Assembly (NCBI RefSeq): GCF_013378445.1 | Contig: NZ_JABXYK010000005.1 | Span: forward strand, 248,001-312,000 | Length of the DNA stretch: 64,000 nt | Direction of reading: 5' to 3' | DNA from: Mycoplana rhizolycopersici | GTDB lineage: Bacteria > Pseudomonadota > Alphaproteobacteria > Rhizobiales > Rhizobiaceae | In this document: one piece after another, positions 28,518 to 35,695 of the stretch | Position numbering within the stretch: the stretch's first letter is position 1 | How the letters are laid out: each line of letters starts with the position of its first letter | Made by a program: the position numbers and the translations under genes | Notes under the pieces: generated by a model | Seen by the model: only the letters and a program-made list of their open reading frames with translations | What the model was told of the DNA's origin: nothing | Database searches by the model: none

Positions 28518-29375
28518 TCACTGATGGGCGGACGGCGTGATGCGCGCAACGATCAGGCGAGAAAGCGCTGCCGTCAGCGCAGCATCCGCGTTGCGGCTCG
28601 GCACCAGCACGAACTCCACGTCGTCCAGCCGGGGCAACCGCCCCGCGGTGAACTCCTTCAAGCCCTGCGGCGCCATGCTGCGCGGCTGGACGAGGACACC
28701 CATGCCGGCGCGCGCGGCAGCCGTAAGCCCGCTCAGGCTGCCGCAGGTGCACACGATCCGCCAGGCGACCTGTCCGCGGTCCAAAGCCTCCTGCGCAGCC
28801 CTGCGCGTGATGCTGGGGGCGGGAAACGTCAAAAGTGGCACCGCGCCGCCCCGTGACAGGATCAGTTCCGGATCGCGCGCCAGCCAGACCAGAGGCTCGC
28901 GATAGAGCAACTGGCCGCGGGTTTCGCCGAGATGCCGCTTGGCCAGCACCAGATCGAGTTCGCCTACGTCCTGCATCTGGTAGAGCACGGCGCTGAGCGC
29001 CACCGTCAGCTCCAGATCCACCAGCGGATGCAGGCGGGCGAAATCCTCCAGAATGGCCGTCAGGCGGTTGGCTACCAGATCTTCGGAAACCCCGAGCCGC
29101 AGCCGCCCGCGAAGCCGCCCTTCACCGAAAAGTGCCGTGACCTTGCCGTCCAGCTCCAGCATCCCCTGCGCATAGCCAAGAAGTGCCTCCCCTTCGCCGG
29201 TCAGCCGCACCTGGTGCGTGTCACGCAGGACGAGCTGGCAACCCAGAGACTTCTCCAGCCGCTGGATGTGCTGCGTCACCGTCGACTGGCCCACACCGAG
29301 GCGGGCGGCCGCTGCCGTGAAGCTTCCGGTCTGGCGCAGCATGACGAAGCTGTTCAGGTGGGTCAGGTTCAGCAT
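28518..29375 (-). CDS. LysR family transcriptional regulator
   Basis: A 285-residue LTTR. The N-terminal winged helix-turn-helix spans about residues 4-63 (HLNSFVMLRQTGSFTAAAARLGVGQSTVTQHIQRLEKSLGCQLV). A periplasmic-binding-like effector domain follows (LRLGVSEDLVANRLTAILEDFARLHPLVDLEL). It is divergent from the bile-acid-symporter-like transporter, with a GTTATC-N9-GATAAC site directly before its own start. The classic LTTR layout suggests autoregulation and control of that transporter. The co-inducer is unknown. Confidence 0.92.
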   Translation of the reverse strand: MLNLTHLNSFVMLRQTGSFTAAAARLGVGQSTVTQHIQRLEKSLGCQLVLRDTHQVRLTGEGEALLGYAQGMLELDGKVTALFGEGRLRGRLRLGVSEDLVANRLTAILEDFARLHPLVDLELTVALSAVLYQMQDVGELDLVLAKRHLGETRGQLLYREPLVWLARDPELILSRGGAVPLLTFPAPSITRRAAQEALDRGQVAWRIVCTCGSLSGLTAAARAGMGVLVQPRSMAPQGLKEFTAGRLPRLDDVEFVLVPSRNADAALTAALSRLIVARITPSAHQ

Positions 29376-29376
29376 G

Positions 29377-29397
29377 GTTATCCAAATTCGTGATAAC
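29377..29397. promoter_or_regulatory. LysR-type operator (T-N11-A) in the divergent promoter
   Basis: GTTATC and GATAAC flank 9 nt, giving the ATC-N9-GAT core (T-N11-A) of many LysR recognition sites. It starts 2 nt upstream of the LysR start codon and lies 69 nt before the transporter start, so it could serve both genes. Confidence 0.65.
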
Positions 29398-29465
29398 TGT
29401 TAGTGTTTGCATTCTGTTTCATGATGGGCGAGGAGTAAACCCGCGATTTTCCAAGGGTCCCGACC

Positions 29466-30461
29466 ATGAAGCGATTTCTGCCCGACCAGTTCACGATCAT
29501 GCTGGTCTGCACCGTCATCCTGGCAACGTTGCTGCCGGTACACGGCGTCGCCGCCGACTATTTCGGCATCGCCACCAACGCAGCGATCGCCCTGCTGTTC
29601 TTCCTGCATGGTGCGCGCCTGTCGCGCGGCGTGGTGGTGGCCGGCATCCTGCACTGGCGCCTCCATCTGGTGATCCTGCTGACCACATTCGCGGTCTTCC
29701 CGCTGCTCGGGCTTGCGATCGGCTACATCCCCGACAGCTACCTGCCCCAGCCGCTCTACCTCGGCATCCTGTTTCTGTGTGTGCTGCCCTCGACCGTGCA
29801 GTCCTCCATCGCCTTCACGTCCATGGCAGGCGGCAACGTGCCGGCGGCGATCTGCTCGGCGTCCGCGTCCAACATCTTCGGCATGTTCCTGACGCCGCTG
29901 CTGGTCGGCCTGCTCCTGTCGGTCGGCGGCCATGGCGGCTTCTCCTGGGCAGCACTGCAACAGATCCTTTTGCAACTGCTGGCGCCTTTCCTGCTCGGCC
30001 AGCTTCTGGAGCCCTGGATCGGCAACTGGATACGCGCGAAGAAGAAGCTGCTTTCGCCGGTCGATCGCGGCTCGATCCTGATGGTCGTCTACCTGGCCTT
30101 CTCCGAGGCCGTCGTCGAGGGGATCTGGCAGGCCTTTTCGGCGACAGACATCGCAACGGTCGTCGTCGTCGACATCGCCCTTCTCGTCACCGTGCTGCTG
30201 ATCACGTACTTCGGCAGCCGGTTGCTCGGCTTCTCCAAGGAGGATGAGATCGCCATCGTCTTCTGCGGCTCGAAAAAGTCGCTCGCCAGCGGCGTGCCCA
30301 TGGCCAACGCCATCTTTGCGGGCCAGTCAATCGGCGCGATCGTGCTACCACTGATGCTGTTCCACCAGATCCAGCTCATGGCCTGCGCCGTCATCGCCCA
30401 GAAGTACGCTGAACGTCGGCGGCAGAAGGAAGCTCTGGCAGCCGCTGCTGCCGCGGCCTGA
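29466..30461 (+). CDS. Bile acid:sodium symporter family (YfeH-like) transporter
   Basis: A 331-residue inner membrane protein with about ten hydrophobic segments, including FTIMLVCTVILATLLPVHG, AAIALLFFLHGARLS, LVILLTTFAVFPLLGLAIGYI and LYLGILFLCVLPSTVQSSIAFTSMAGGN. The SxxKSLASGVPMANAIF segment near residue 275 is typical of the SBF-like family. It starts 90 nt from the divergent LysR gene, which probably controls it. The transported substrate is unknown; relatives are proposed to carry organic acids. Confidence 0.88.
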   Translation: MKRFLPDQFTIMLVCTVILATLLPVHGVAADYFGIATNAAIALLFFLHGARLSRGVVVAGILHWRLHLVILLTTFAVFPLLGLAIGYIPDSYLPQPLYLGILFLCVLPSTVQSSIAFTSMAGGNVPAAICSASASNIFGMFLTPLLVGLLLSVGGHGGFSWAALQQILLQLLAPFLLGQLLEPWIGNWIRAKKKLLSPVDRGSILMVVYLAFSEAVVEGIWQAFSATDIATVVVVDIALLVTVLLITYFGSRLLGFSKEDEIAIVFCGSKKSLASGVPMANAIFAGQSIGAIVLPLMLFHQIQLMACAVIAQKYAERRRQKEALAAAAAAA

Positions 30462-30487
30462 AAAGCGAGACAGAAAGACAAACAGAA

Positions 30488-30512
30488 ACGGCGCCCTCTC
30501 GGGCGCCGTCGC
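30488..30512. terminator. Bidirectional terminator between transporter and hsp20
   Basis: A perfect 8-bp stem CGGCGCCC/GGGCGCCG around TCTC has A residues before it (TTTC on the minus strand) and a weaker TCGCATTTT on the plus side. It sits in the 88-nt convergent gap and could serve both genes. Confidence 0.72.
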
Positions 30513-30549
30513 ATTTTCAGTCATCCGCGACCGAAGGTCAGGCGGCAGG

Positions 30550-31011
30550 TCAGGCGGTCTGGGCCTCGATCTGCTTGGTCTCGCGGGCGACCGGGGAAAT
30601 CTCGATCTTGCGCGGCTTGGCGGCTTCCGGGATCTCGCGGACGAAATCGATGTGGAGCAGGCCGTTCTTCAACTGCGCGCCGCGGATCTCCACGTGATCG
30701 GCAAGCTGGAAACGACGCTCGAACGCACGCTTCGCAATGCCGCGGTAGAGATACTGGGCTTGGTCTGCGGCCTCGTCGGCCTTTTCGCCCTTGACCGTGA
30801 GCACGTGCTCGCGCGCCTCGATGGAAAGCTCGCTTTCGTCGAAGCCGGCGACGGCCATGGTGATGCGGTAGGCGTTATCGCCGGTCCGCTCGATGTTGTA
30901 GGGCGGATAGCTCTGGCCCTGGTCCGGCTGGCCGAGGCTGTCGAGCATCGTAAATAGGCGGTCGAAGCCGACCGTGGAACGATAAAGGGGGGAGAAATCG
31001 AAATGACGCAT
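30550..31011 (-). CDS. ibpA: Small heat shock protein, Hsp20 family (IbpA-like)
   Basis: A 153-residue ATP-independent chaperone that holds unfolding proteins. The N-terminus MRHFDFSPLYRSTVGFDRLFTMLD matches IbpA-type proteins. An alpha-crystallin domain follows (PPYNIERTGDNAYRITMAVAGFDESELSI to LKNGLLHIDFVRE), then a short tail with the I-X-I-like KIEISP. The ATG at 31011 has AGGAGGA 6 nt upstream; the frame stays open further upstream but that is leader RNA. The leader looks like a ROSE thermometer behind a heat-shock sigma promoter. Confidence 0.94.
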   Translation of the reverse strand: MRHFDFSPLYRSTVGFDRLFTMLDSLGQPDQGQSYPPYNIERTGDNAYRITMAVAGFDESELSIEAREHVLTVKGEKADEAADQAQYLYRGIAKRAFERRFQLADHVEIRGAQLKNGLLHIDFVREIPEAAKPRKIEISPVARETKQIEAQTA

Positions 31012-31142
31012 GGTGTCCTCCTGTGAGCGACGAGTTGCTGTCGAATGAGCCGCAACCGATTTCAAAAGGCGGCGGCCCGGCTGCTGGAAGCAGCACCCCG
31101 TTTGGCTGTGCTTGCCTCGTGCGGACCCTTCCGGCGCCCGCA
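31012..31142 (-). ncRNA. Probable ROSE-type RNA thermometer in the hsp20 leader
   Basis: The predicted leader is about 130 nt, long enough for several hairpins. Its 3' end carries UCGCU (minus strand, 31030-31026), matching the ROSE signature UYGCU, placed to pair with AGGA of the Shine-Dalgarno sequence (31022-31016) across a very short loop, including the G-G mismatch position known in ROSE elements. Upstream arms such as CTGCT/AGCAG and GTTGC/GCAAC can form further stems. No folding was computed. Confidence 0.6.
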
Positions 31143-31148
31143 TCATCC

Positions 31149-31177
31149 AGATGGTGACGCCTTTTTGCAGCTTCAAG
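31149..31177 (-). promoter_or_regulatory. RpoH-type heat shock promoter of hsp20
   Basis: On the minus strand CTTGAA (31177-31172) and CCATCT (31154-31149) are separated by 17 nt, close to the heat-shock sigma factor consensus of alphaproteobacteria. It predicts transcription starting near 31142. Confidence 0.75.
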
Positions 31178-31435
31178 GCCCCGCGGAATCATTTGCCTTT
31201 CGGCTGAATGCGCCATGAACGCGCCCTTCCGTTTGCGTTCAGGCAGCCCCGTCTAGAACAGGATCATCGAAAGCGAACCTTTCGTGGCCGGGGTGAAACG
31301 TCCCTTCCACCCCGGCCAAATTCGCCGGCGTGCGCAGACGTTCCCCGCGTCCCGCGCAGCCGGCTTTTTTCTTTTGACGGCGCAAACCCGAGTCCCTACC
31401 CTTTGCAGACGATCGTTTGCCAAACCAGGCCGGAC

Positions 31436-32398
31436 ATGGACGAACTGCTCTACGCCACTCCCGACAATCCCGTTCCCGACAACCACTTCGCAGGCTTTTT
31501 CGAAGGCAAGGGCGGCGTGAAGATCCGCTATGCGGTGTTCCGCTCGGCCGAGCGCGAGGCCAAGGGCACGGTCGTCCTGTTGCAGGGCCGCAGCGAAACC
31601 ATCGAGAAATATTTCGAGACGATCCGGGATTTCACCGCCCGCGGCCTATGGGTTGCAACCTTCGACTGGCGCGGCCAGGGCGGCTCCGGACGCATGCTCA
31701 ACGACCAAAGGAGCGGACACGTGGCCCGGTTCTCGGACTACGAGGCCGACCTCAAGCAGTTTCTCGAGCAGGTCGTGCTTCCCGATACCCGCCTGCCCTT
31801 CTATATCGTCGCCCATTCGATGGGCGCGCTCGTCGCCCTGTCGCAGGCGCCGGAGCTGGAAAACCGCATCGACCGGATGGCGCTTGCGGCACCGTTCGTG
31901 GCGCTGGCCGGGCAGATCATGAGCCAGCGCTCGATCACCATGATCGCCAATACCGCAAGCTTCTTCCTCCTCGGCGGGCGTACCTTCCGCAAGCACCCGT
32001 CAGCCCAGCCCTTCGAGGGCAACGTCCTGACCGCCGACCGCCGCCGCTACGAGCGCAACCAGGCGATCTGCGACACCTTTCCCGATCTCTACCTCGGCCA
32101 GCCGACGGCGCGCTGGCTGAAGGAAACGCTGGGCGCCATCGCGCGCGTTTCCCGCCAGGAGCACCTGACGCGGATCCGCATCCCGACGCTGCTTCTGTGC
32201 CCTACCGCAGATCCGATCGTGCCGCGCGCCGCGATCAATGATCTGGCCCGGAAATTTCGCGCCGGCCGCCTGATCGAGATCGACGGCGCCCGCCATGAGC
32301 TCTTCAGCGAGGCCGACCGATATCGCGCGCAGGCCATGGCTGCGATCGAGGCCTTCATCCCCGGAAGCCTGGCCGAACACGGAGCGCTCGAAGCCTGA
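31436..32398 (+). CDS. pldB: Alpha/beta hydrolase, lysophospholipase-like (PldB)
   Basis: A 320-residue serine hydrolase. The oxyanion region is VVLLQGRSETIEKYFETIRDF, followed by FDWRGQGGSGR. The nucleophile elbow is AHSMGA (S in GXSXG form HSMG), with the acid in CPTADPIVP and the catalytic histidine in DGARHELFSE. This pattern fits lysophospholipase L2/monoglyceride lipase proteins. No signal peptide is visible. The ATG at 31436 gives MDELLYATPDNPVP; upstream in-frame starts produce a basic, unlikely N-terminus. The true substrate, lysophospholipid or monoacylglycerol, is unproven. Confidence 0.82.
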   Translation: MDELLYATPDNPVPDNHFAGFFEGKGGVKIRYAVFRSAEREAKGTVVLLQGRSETIEKYFETIRDFTARGLWVATFDWRGQGGSGRMLNDQRSGHVARFSDYEADLKQFLEQVVLPDTRLPFYIVAHSMGALVALSQAPELENRIDRMALAAPFVALAGQIMSQRSITMIANTASFFLLGGRTFRKHPSAQPFEGNVLTADRRRYERNQAICDTFPDLYLGQPTARWLKETLGAIARVSRQEHLTRIRIPTLLLCPTADPIVPRAAINDLARKFRAGRLIEIDGARHELFSEADRYRAQAMAAIEAFIPGSLAEHGALEA

Positions 32399-32484
32399 GG
32401 CGGCATCAGCCCAGTGACGGGGGCAAGTGGCGCAGGCGAGACCGAAGTTGAAGAACGGGCGGGCATCGAGCCTCGGCAGCGGCA

Positions 32485-33258
32485 TCAGCCGCGCAGCAGC
32501 GCCATCGCCTCGTCATACACTGCGCGGCTGCCCGCGGCGATGACGCGCCCCCCCATTTCGGCACGGCCACCGTCCCAGTCGGTGATGATGCCGCCCGCCT
32601 GTTCGATGACCGGGATCAGCCCGCCGACATCGTAAGCCTTCAGCGCGGATTCGACCACCAGGTCGACATGACCGGCCGCCAAAAGCGCATAGGCGTAGCA
32701 ATCCACGCCATAACGGAACAGGCGGACCTTGTCTTGCACCGCATCATAGCGCGGGCGATCGGCCGCGTCGAAGATATGCGGCGAGGTCGTGAACATGATG
32801 GCGTCCGAGAGGCGTTCGCAGGCCCGGGTCGAAAGCACCCGCCTGCCCTCCGGTCCGCTGTAGAGAGACTGCGTGCCGTCGGCGAAATAACGCTCGCCCG
32901 TGAACGGCTGGTCGATCAGCCCCATCACCGCCCGGCCGTTGCGGTAGAGCCCGATCAGCGTGCCCCACACGGGAACGCCGGAGATGAAGGCACGCGTGCC
33001 GTCGATGGGATCGATGACCCAGACATATTCGCGGTCGAGCCCGACAGACCCGTGCTCTTCCCCGAGGATACCGTGCTCGGGAAAATGCTTTTCAATCAGC
33101 GCGCGGATCGCTGCCTCGGCCGCGCGGTCGCCCTCGGTGACCGGGTCGAAGCCCTTCGCCTCCTTGTTGACCACGTCGGCGCCGACGCGAAACCGCGGCA
33201 GCGTCTCGGCCTTGGCGGCATCGGCAAGTAGATCGAAGAAGGCGCGATCGGGAAGCAT
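32485..33258 (-). CDS. hisN: Histidinol-phosphatase, inositol monophosphatase family
   Basis: A 257-residue Mg-dependent phosphatase. IMPase motifs are KGFDPVTEGDRAAE, GILGEEHG, WVIDPIDGTRAFISG (metal-binding D and the DPIDGT signature) and the C-terminal SALKAYDVGGLIPVIEQAGG. The WVIDPIDGTRAFISGVP form is typical of HisN-type histidinol-phosphatases of actinobacteria and alphaproteobacteria. The inner ATG at 33258 (MLPDRAFFDLLADAA) is preferred over an upstream frame to 33303 on family length. Inositol monophosphatase activity is the alternative. Confidence 0.85.
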   Translation of the reverse strand: MLPDRAFFDLLADAAKAETLPRFRVGADVVNKEAKGFDPVTEGDRAAEAAIRALIEKHFPEHGILGEEHGSVGLDREYVWVIDPIDGTRAFISGVPVWGTLIGLYRNGRAVMGLIDQPFTGERYFADGTQSLYSGPEGRRVLSTRACERLSDAIMFTTSPHIFDAADRPRYDAVQDKVRLFRYGVDCYAYALLAAGHVDLVVESALKAYDVGGLIPVIEQAGGIITDWDGGRAEMGGRVIAAGSRAVYDEAMALLRG

Positions 33259-33417
33259 GGCACTCTCATTGTTGGCTTGGAGGTCGGCACGTCCATAGAG
33301 CATGACGCGACAAAACGGAACCGCAGGCGCACTTCACCCGGAATACGGATCGCGGCCCGCTCCAATTTCAGGACCTATCCGGCGAATTGCCTATTTTATG
33401 GCGCCTGATCGGAAGTG

Positions 33418-33446
33418 CTTGACATTTGTGCAGCGCAATATTAACG
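33418..33446 (+). promoter_or_regulatory. Candidate promoter of the MmgR-type small RNA
   Basis: CTTGAC at 33418-33423 is a good alphaproteobacterial -35 box. The -10 box is less clear: TATTAA (33439-33444) is well placed for a start near 33451 but leaves a short spacer. The region is AT-rich compared with its surroundings. Confidence 0.5.
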
Positions 33447-33452
33447 TTCAGC

Positions 33453-33531
33453 TACAGTCACTCGTGACTGTAATACCCTCCTTGGGTGTTTCCTCCCTAG
33501 ACTTAACCGCGCGTCGAGCGCGGTTTTTTTT
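33453..33531 (+). ncRNA. mmgR: Trans-acting small RNA of the alpha-r8/MmgR type
   Basis: A compact 79-nt RNA in the hisN - N-formylglutamate amidohydrolase gap. It begins with a perfect hairpin (TACAGTCA/TGACTGTA, 33453-33472), then ACCC-TCCTT-GGGT, then the unpaired stretch UUUCCUCCCU (33489-33498), which I recall as the invariant core of MmgR RNAs. It ends in CCGCGC/GCGCGG plus eight Ts (33507-33531). MmgR is an Hfq-linked RNA that limits polyhydroxybutyrate granules in S. meliloti. The pyrimidine core could pair with Shine-Dalgarno sequences of target mRNAs. Identification rests on motif, size and remembered location. Confidence 0.8.
33507..33531 (+). terminator. Terminator of the small RNA
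   Basis: A 6-bp GC stem CCGCGC/GCGCGG with a GTCGA loop is followed by eight T residues (33524-33531), a textbook intrinsic terminator. Confidence 0.92.
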
Positions 33532-33584
33532 GACCGTAGGGGAACGGTCGCAGCCTCCTTTTTCAGACCCGGCTTTGAGGAAAA

Positions 33585-34466
33585 TCACTCCGCAGCGAGC
33601 GCGCTGTCGGAGGCGTATTTCTCGACGTAGCCCGCAAACTGCAAAAGCGCCCAGCTGATGCCTGCCTGCACCGCTTCGAACTCCGGCTTCTTCTGAAGCG
33701 TCGTCTCGTCCACGTAGAGCGCGCGGTTGACCTCGATCTGCACGGCATGCAGCCCCTTGGCGGGCCGGCCGTAATGCTCGGTGATGAAACCGCCGGCATA
33801 GGGCTTGTTGCGCGCCACGACGAAGCCCATGTCCTCGAACAGGCGCACCACCGCGCGCGACAGGTCGCCGGCAGCACTCGTGCCGTAGCGGTCCCCGATG
33901 ATGAAATCCGGCCGCTGTCCGCCTGCAATGCGGATATTGCCGGGCATCGAATGGCAATCGACGAGCACGGCGAAACCGAACTGGAGATGCGTGCGCACGA
34001 TCAGGCTGCGCAGGCAGGCATGATACGGCTTGTAGATGGTCTCGATCCGGTCGAGCGCCTCGCTGACCGGCATGCGGCGCTGGTAGATCTCCATGTTTTC
34101 CGCAACCACCCTCGGCACCGTGCCGAGACCGCCGGCCACCCGCATCGAGCTGACATTGGCATAGGGCGGCAGCATACCTTCGAACATGCGCGGATCGAGT
34201 TCGTAGGGTTCGCGGTTGACGTCCAGGAATGCGCGCGGGAAGTGCGCCAGCAGCATCGGCGCACCCAGCGCAGGCGCCGCCTGGAACAATTCATCGACGA
34301 AATGATCCTCCGAGCGGCGGATGGAAAGCGCGTCCAGCCGCGAGTCGCGGACAAATCCCTGTGGATAGGCACGCCCGCTATGGGGGGAGTTGAACACCAG
34401 CGGAAGGGTCTGCGAAGCCGGCTCCAGAACCTCGAAGAGGCCTTTCTCGCTGAATTCCGGGGCCAT
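33585..34466 (-). CDS. hutG: N-formylglutamate amidohydrolase family protein
   Basis: A 293-residue zinc hydrolase expected to cleave N-formylglutamate to formate and glutamate, the last step of one histidine-degradation route. Family blocks are PLVFNSPHSGRAYP at the N-terminus, RRSEDHFVDELF, ALVDCHSMPG-type AVLVDCHSMPGN and QIEVNRALYVDE. No other hut gene is near, so the histidine role is uncertain and related acyl-amino-acid substrates are possible. It is divergent from cpdR. Confidence 0.88.
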   Translation of the reverse strand: MAPEFSEKGLFEVLEPASQTLPLVFNSPHSGRAYPQGFVRDSRLDALSIRRSEDHFVDELFQAAPALGAPMLLAHFPRAFLDVNREPYELDPRMFEGMLPPYANVSSMRVAGGLGTVPRVVAENMEIYQRRMPVSEALDRIETIYKPYHACLRSLIVRTHLQFGFAVLVDCHSMPGNIRIAGGQRPDFIIGDRYGTSAAGDLSRAVVRLFEDMGFVVARNKPYAGGFITEHYGRPAKGLHAVQIEVNRALYVDETTLQKKPEFEAVQAGISWALLQFAGYVEKYASDSALAAE

Positions 34467-34652
34467 TGCGGTCCTTTACCATGTGACAAAATCGCGACGT
34501 GCTGTATGTTGCCAGCGGCGCGCGCCCGTGTCCATAGTCGCGACGACGCAGCGATTCAGGTGTCATCCCGTTCACCGGATTTTTACCCGAATCGTTTTTC
34601 GTGACAGAACCGCCGAAAAGGCACGACAACCAGCAGTAACGGCCCCCACCAC

Positions 34653-35015
34653 ATGAGTTCCAAGATCCTCCTCGCCGAAGACGACAACGACATGCGCCGC
34701 TTCCTCGTGAAGGCGCTCGAGCGCGCCGGCTACAAGGTCACTTCCTACGACAATGGTGCGAGCGCCTATGACCGGCTGCGCGAGGAGCCGTTCTCCCTGC
34801 TTCTGACGGACATCGTCATGCCGGAGATGGACGGCATCGAGCTGGCGCGCCGGGCGACCGAGCTCGACCCGGACCTGAAGGTGATGTTCATCACCGGTTT
34901 CGCGGCCGTGGCGCTCAACCCGGATTCGAAGGCCCCCAAGGACGCAAAGGTCCTTTCCAAGCCCTTCCACCTGCGCGACCTCGTCGACGAGGTCAACAAG
35001 ATGCTGGCCGCCTGA
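34653..35015 (+). CDS. cpdR: Single-domain response regulator CpdR
   Basis: A 120-residue stand-alone receiver. Acidic residues D10-D11 and phospho-acceptor D53 (LLTDIVMPEMDG) are present, with the conserved T/K region MFITGFAAVAL and SKPFHLRDLV. The sequence matches CpdR, which in its unphosphorylated form brings ClpXP to the cell pole to degrade cell-cycle regulators such as CtrA; in rhizobia CpdR1 is also needed for normal symbiotic differentiation. Phosphate comes from the CckA-ChpT relay encoded elsewhere. It is convergent with the membrane-protein gene that follows. Confidence 0.93.
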   Translation: MSSKILLAEDDNDMRRFLVKALERAGYKVTSYDNGASAYDRLREEPFSLLLTDIVMPEMDGIELARRATELDPDLKVMFITGFAAVALNPDSKAPKDAKVLSKPFHLRDLVDEVNKMLAA

Positions 35016-35068
35016 GGCGGCCCGCCCGCCTTCCGAACTGACGTCCCTGCTTGAACCAGGCCGCGCGG

Positions 35069-35575
35069 CTATTGGCGCAAAAGCAGCAGCACGACATAGC
35101 TCAGGACGGTCGTCAGAAGCCCGCGAAAGGCGAAGCGGACCATCCGGTACTTGTCCAGCGCGATCTGGGCCAGCACGTCGGCATTGTCCAGATACTCCTT
35201 GAAAAGATAGTCCATGTCGGCCGCGTCGCTGGCCTCCACCAGGCGCTTGCGCTGATCCTTCCACGCGCCCCAGAACAGCGACGTGCCGCGCTCGGCCCTG
35301 CGGGGCAGAACGACGAGAATCGCGCTGACGATCGTGAACACGATCGACGCGGCGAGCGCGGCAGACACGATCCCCCAGAGAAGGTTGCTCTCCGTATAGC
35401 GGGCCCAGCGAAAGACACCCTGCCCCTCGGCCGACCACATCAGGAATGCAAGCATGAATGTAAAGATGTAGGCGGCCTTCTGGTCTGCGGACTTGACCTG
35501 GTCATAGAAGACGTCGTTGATTTTCTTTACATGATTGAAGTGCTCGATCGAGCGCGAGTTCTCCGGATTACTCAT
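35069..35575 (-). CDS. Small membrane protein resembling Pycsar TM effectors (PycTM/DUF5706-like)
   Basis: A 168-residue protein with hydrophobic segments at about residues 35-52 (AAYIFTFMLAFLMW), 65-91 (LLWGIVSAALAASIVFTIVSAILVVLP) and 145-167 (VRFAFRGLLTTVLSYVVLLLL). Between them is a soluble stretch with SADQKAA, LPRRAERGTSLFWGAW, DADYLFKEYL-like and IALDKYRMVRFAF blocks. The D-KA start, LP-R plus LFWG middle and KYR-LR end match my memory of the PycTM family, membrane effectors triggered by cyclic pyrimidines. It is divergent from the FecR-barrel gene and the cyclase beyond it. The start MSNPENSRSIEHFNHV is the only good one. Homology is remembered, not searched. Confidence 0.65.
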   Translation of the reverse strand: MSNPENSRSIEHFNHVKKINDVFYDQVKSADQKAAYIFTFMLAFLMWSAEGQGVFRWARYTESNLLWGIVSAALAASIVFTIVSAILVVLPRRAERGTSLFWGAWKDQRKRLVEASDAADMDYLFKEYLDNADVLAQIALDKYRMVRFAFRGLLTTVLSYVVLLLLRQ

Positions 35576-35695
35576 GGCCAAATACTGACTGCCCCCGCCA
35601 ACATGTGTTTCCGTGTTAATACAGCCGCGGACAAAAGCAAGCAGCCCCCGCCGCGGCAGCTTGACAATTTCTCCGCGCCTGTCAGTTCTTGGCGC

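Noticed and set aside
31285..31318. Long hairpin (TGGCCGGGGTG/CACCCCGGCCA) as a terminator
   Set aside because: The 11-bp stem is perfect but no T run follows on either strand, and it lies between divergent genes. It may be a leader structure of the hydrolase gene.
33453..33531. AbcR (alpha-r15) small RNA
   Set aside because: AbcR RNAs are longer with different motifs. The single UUUCCUCCCU core, size and location fit MmgR better.
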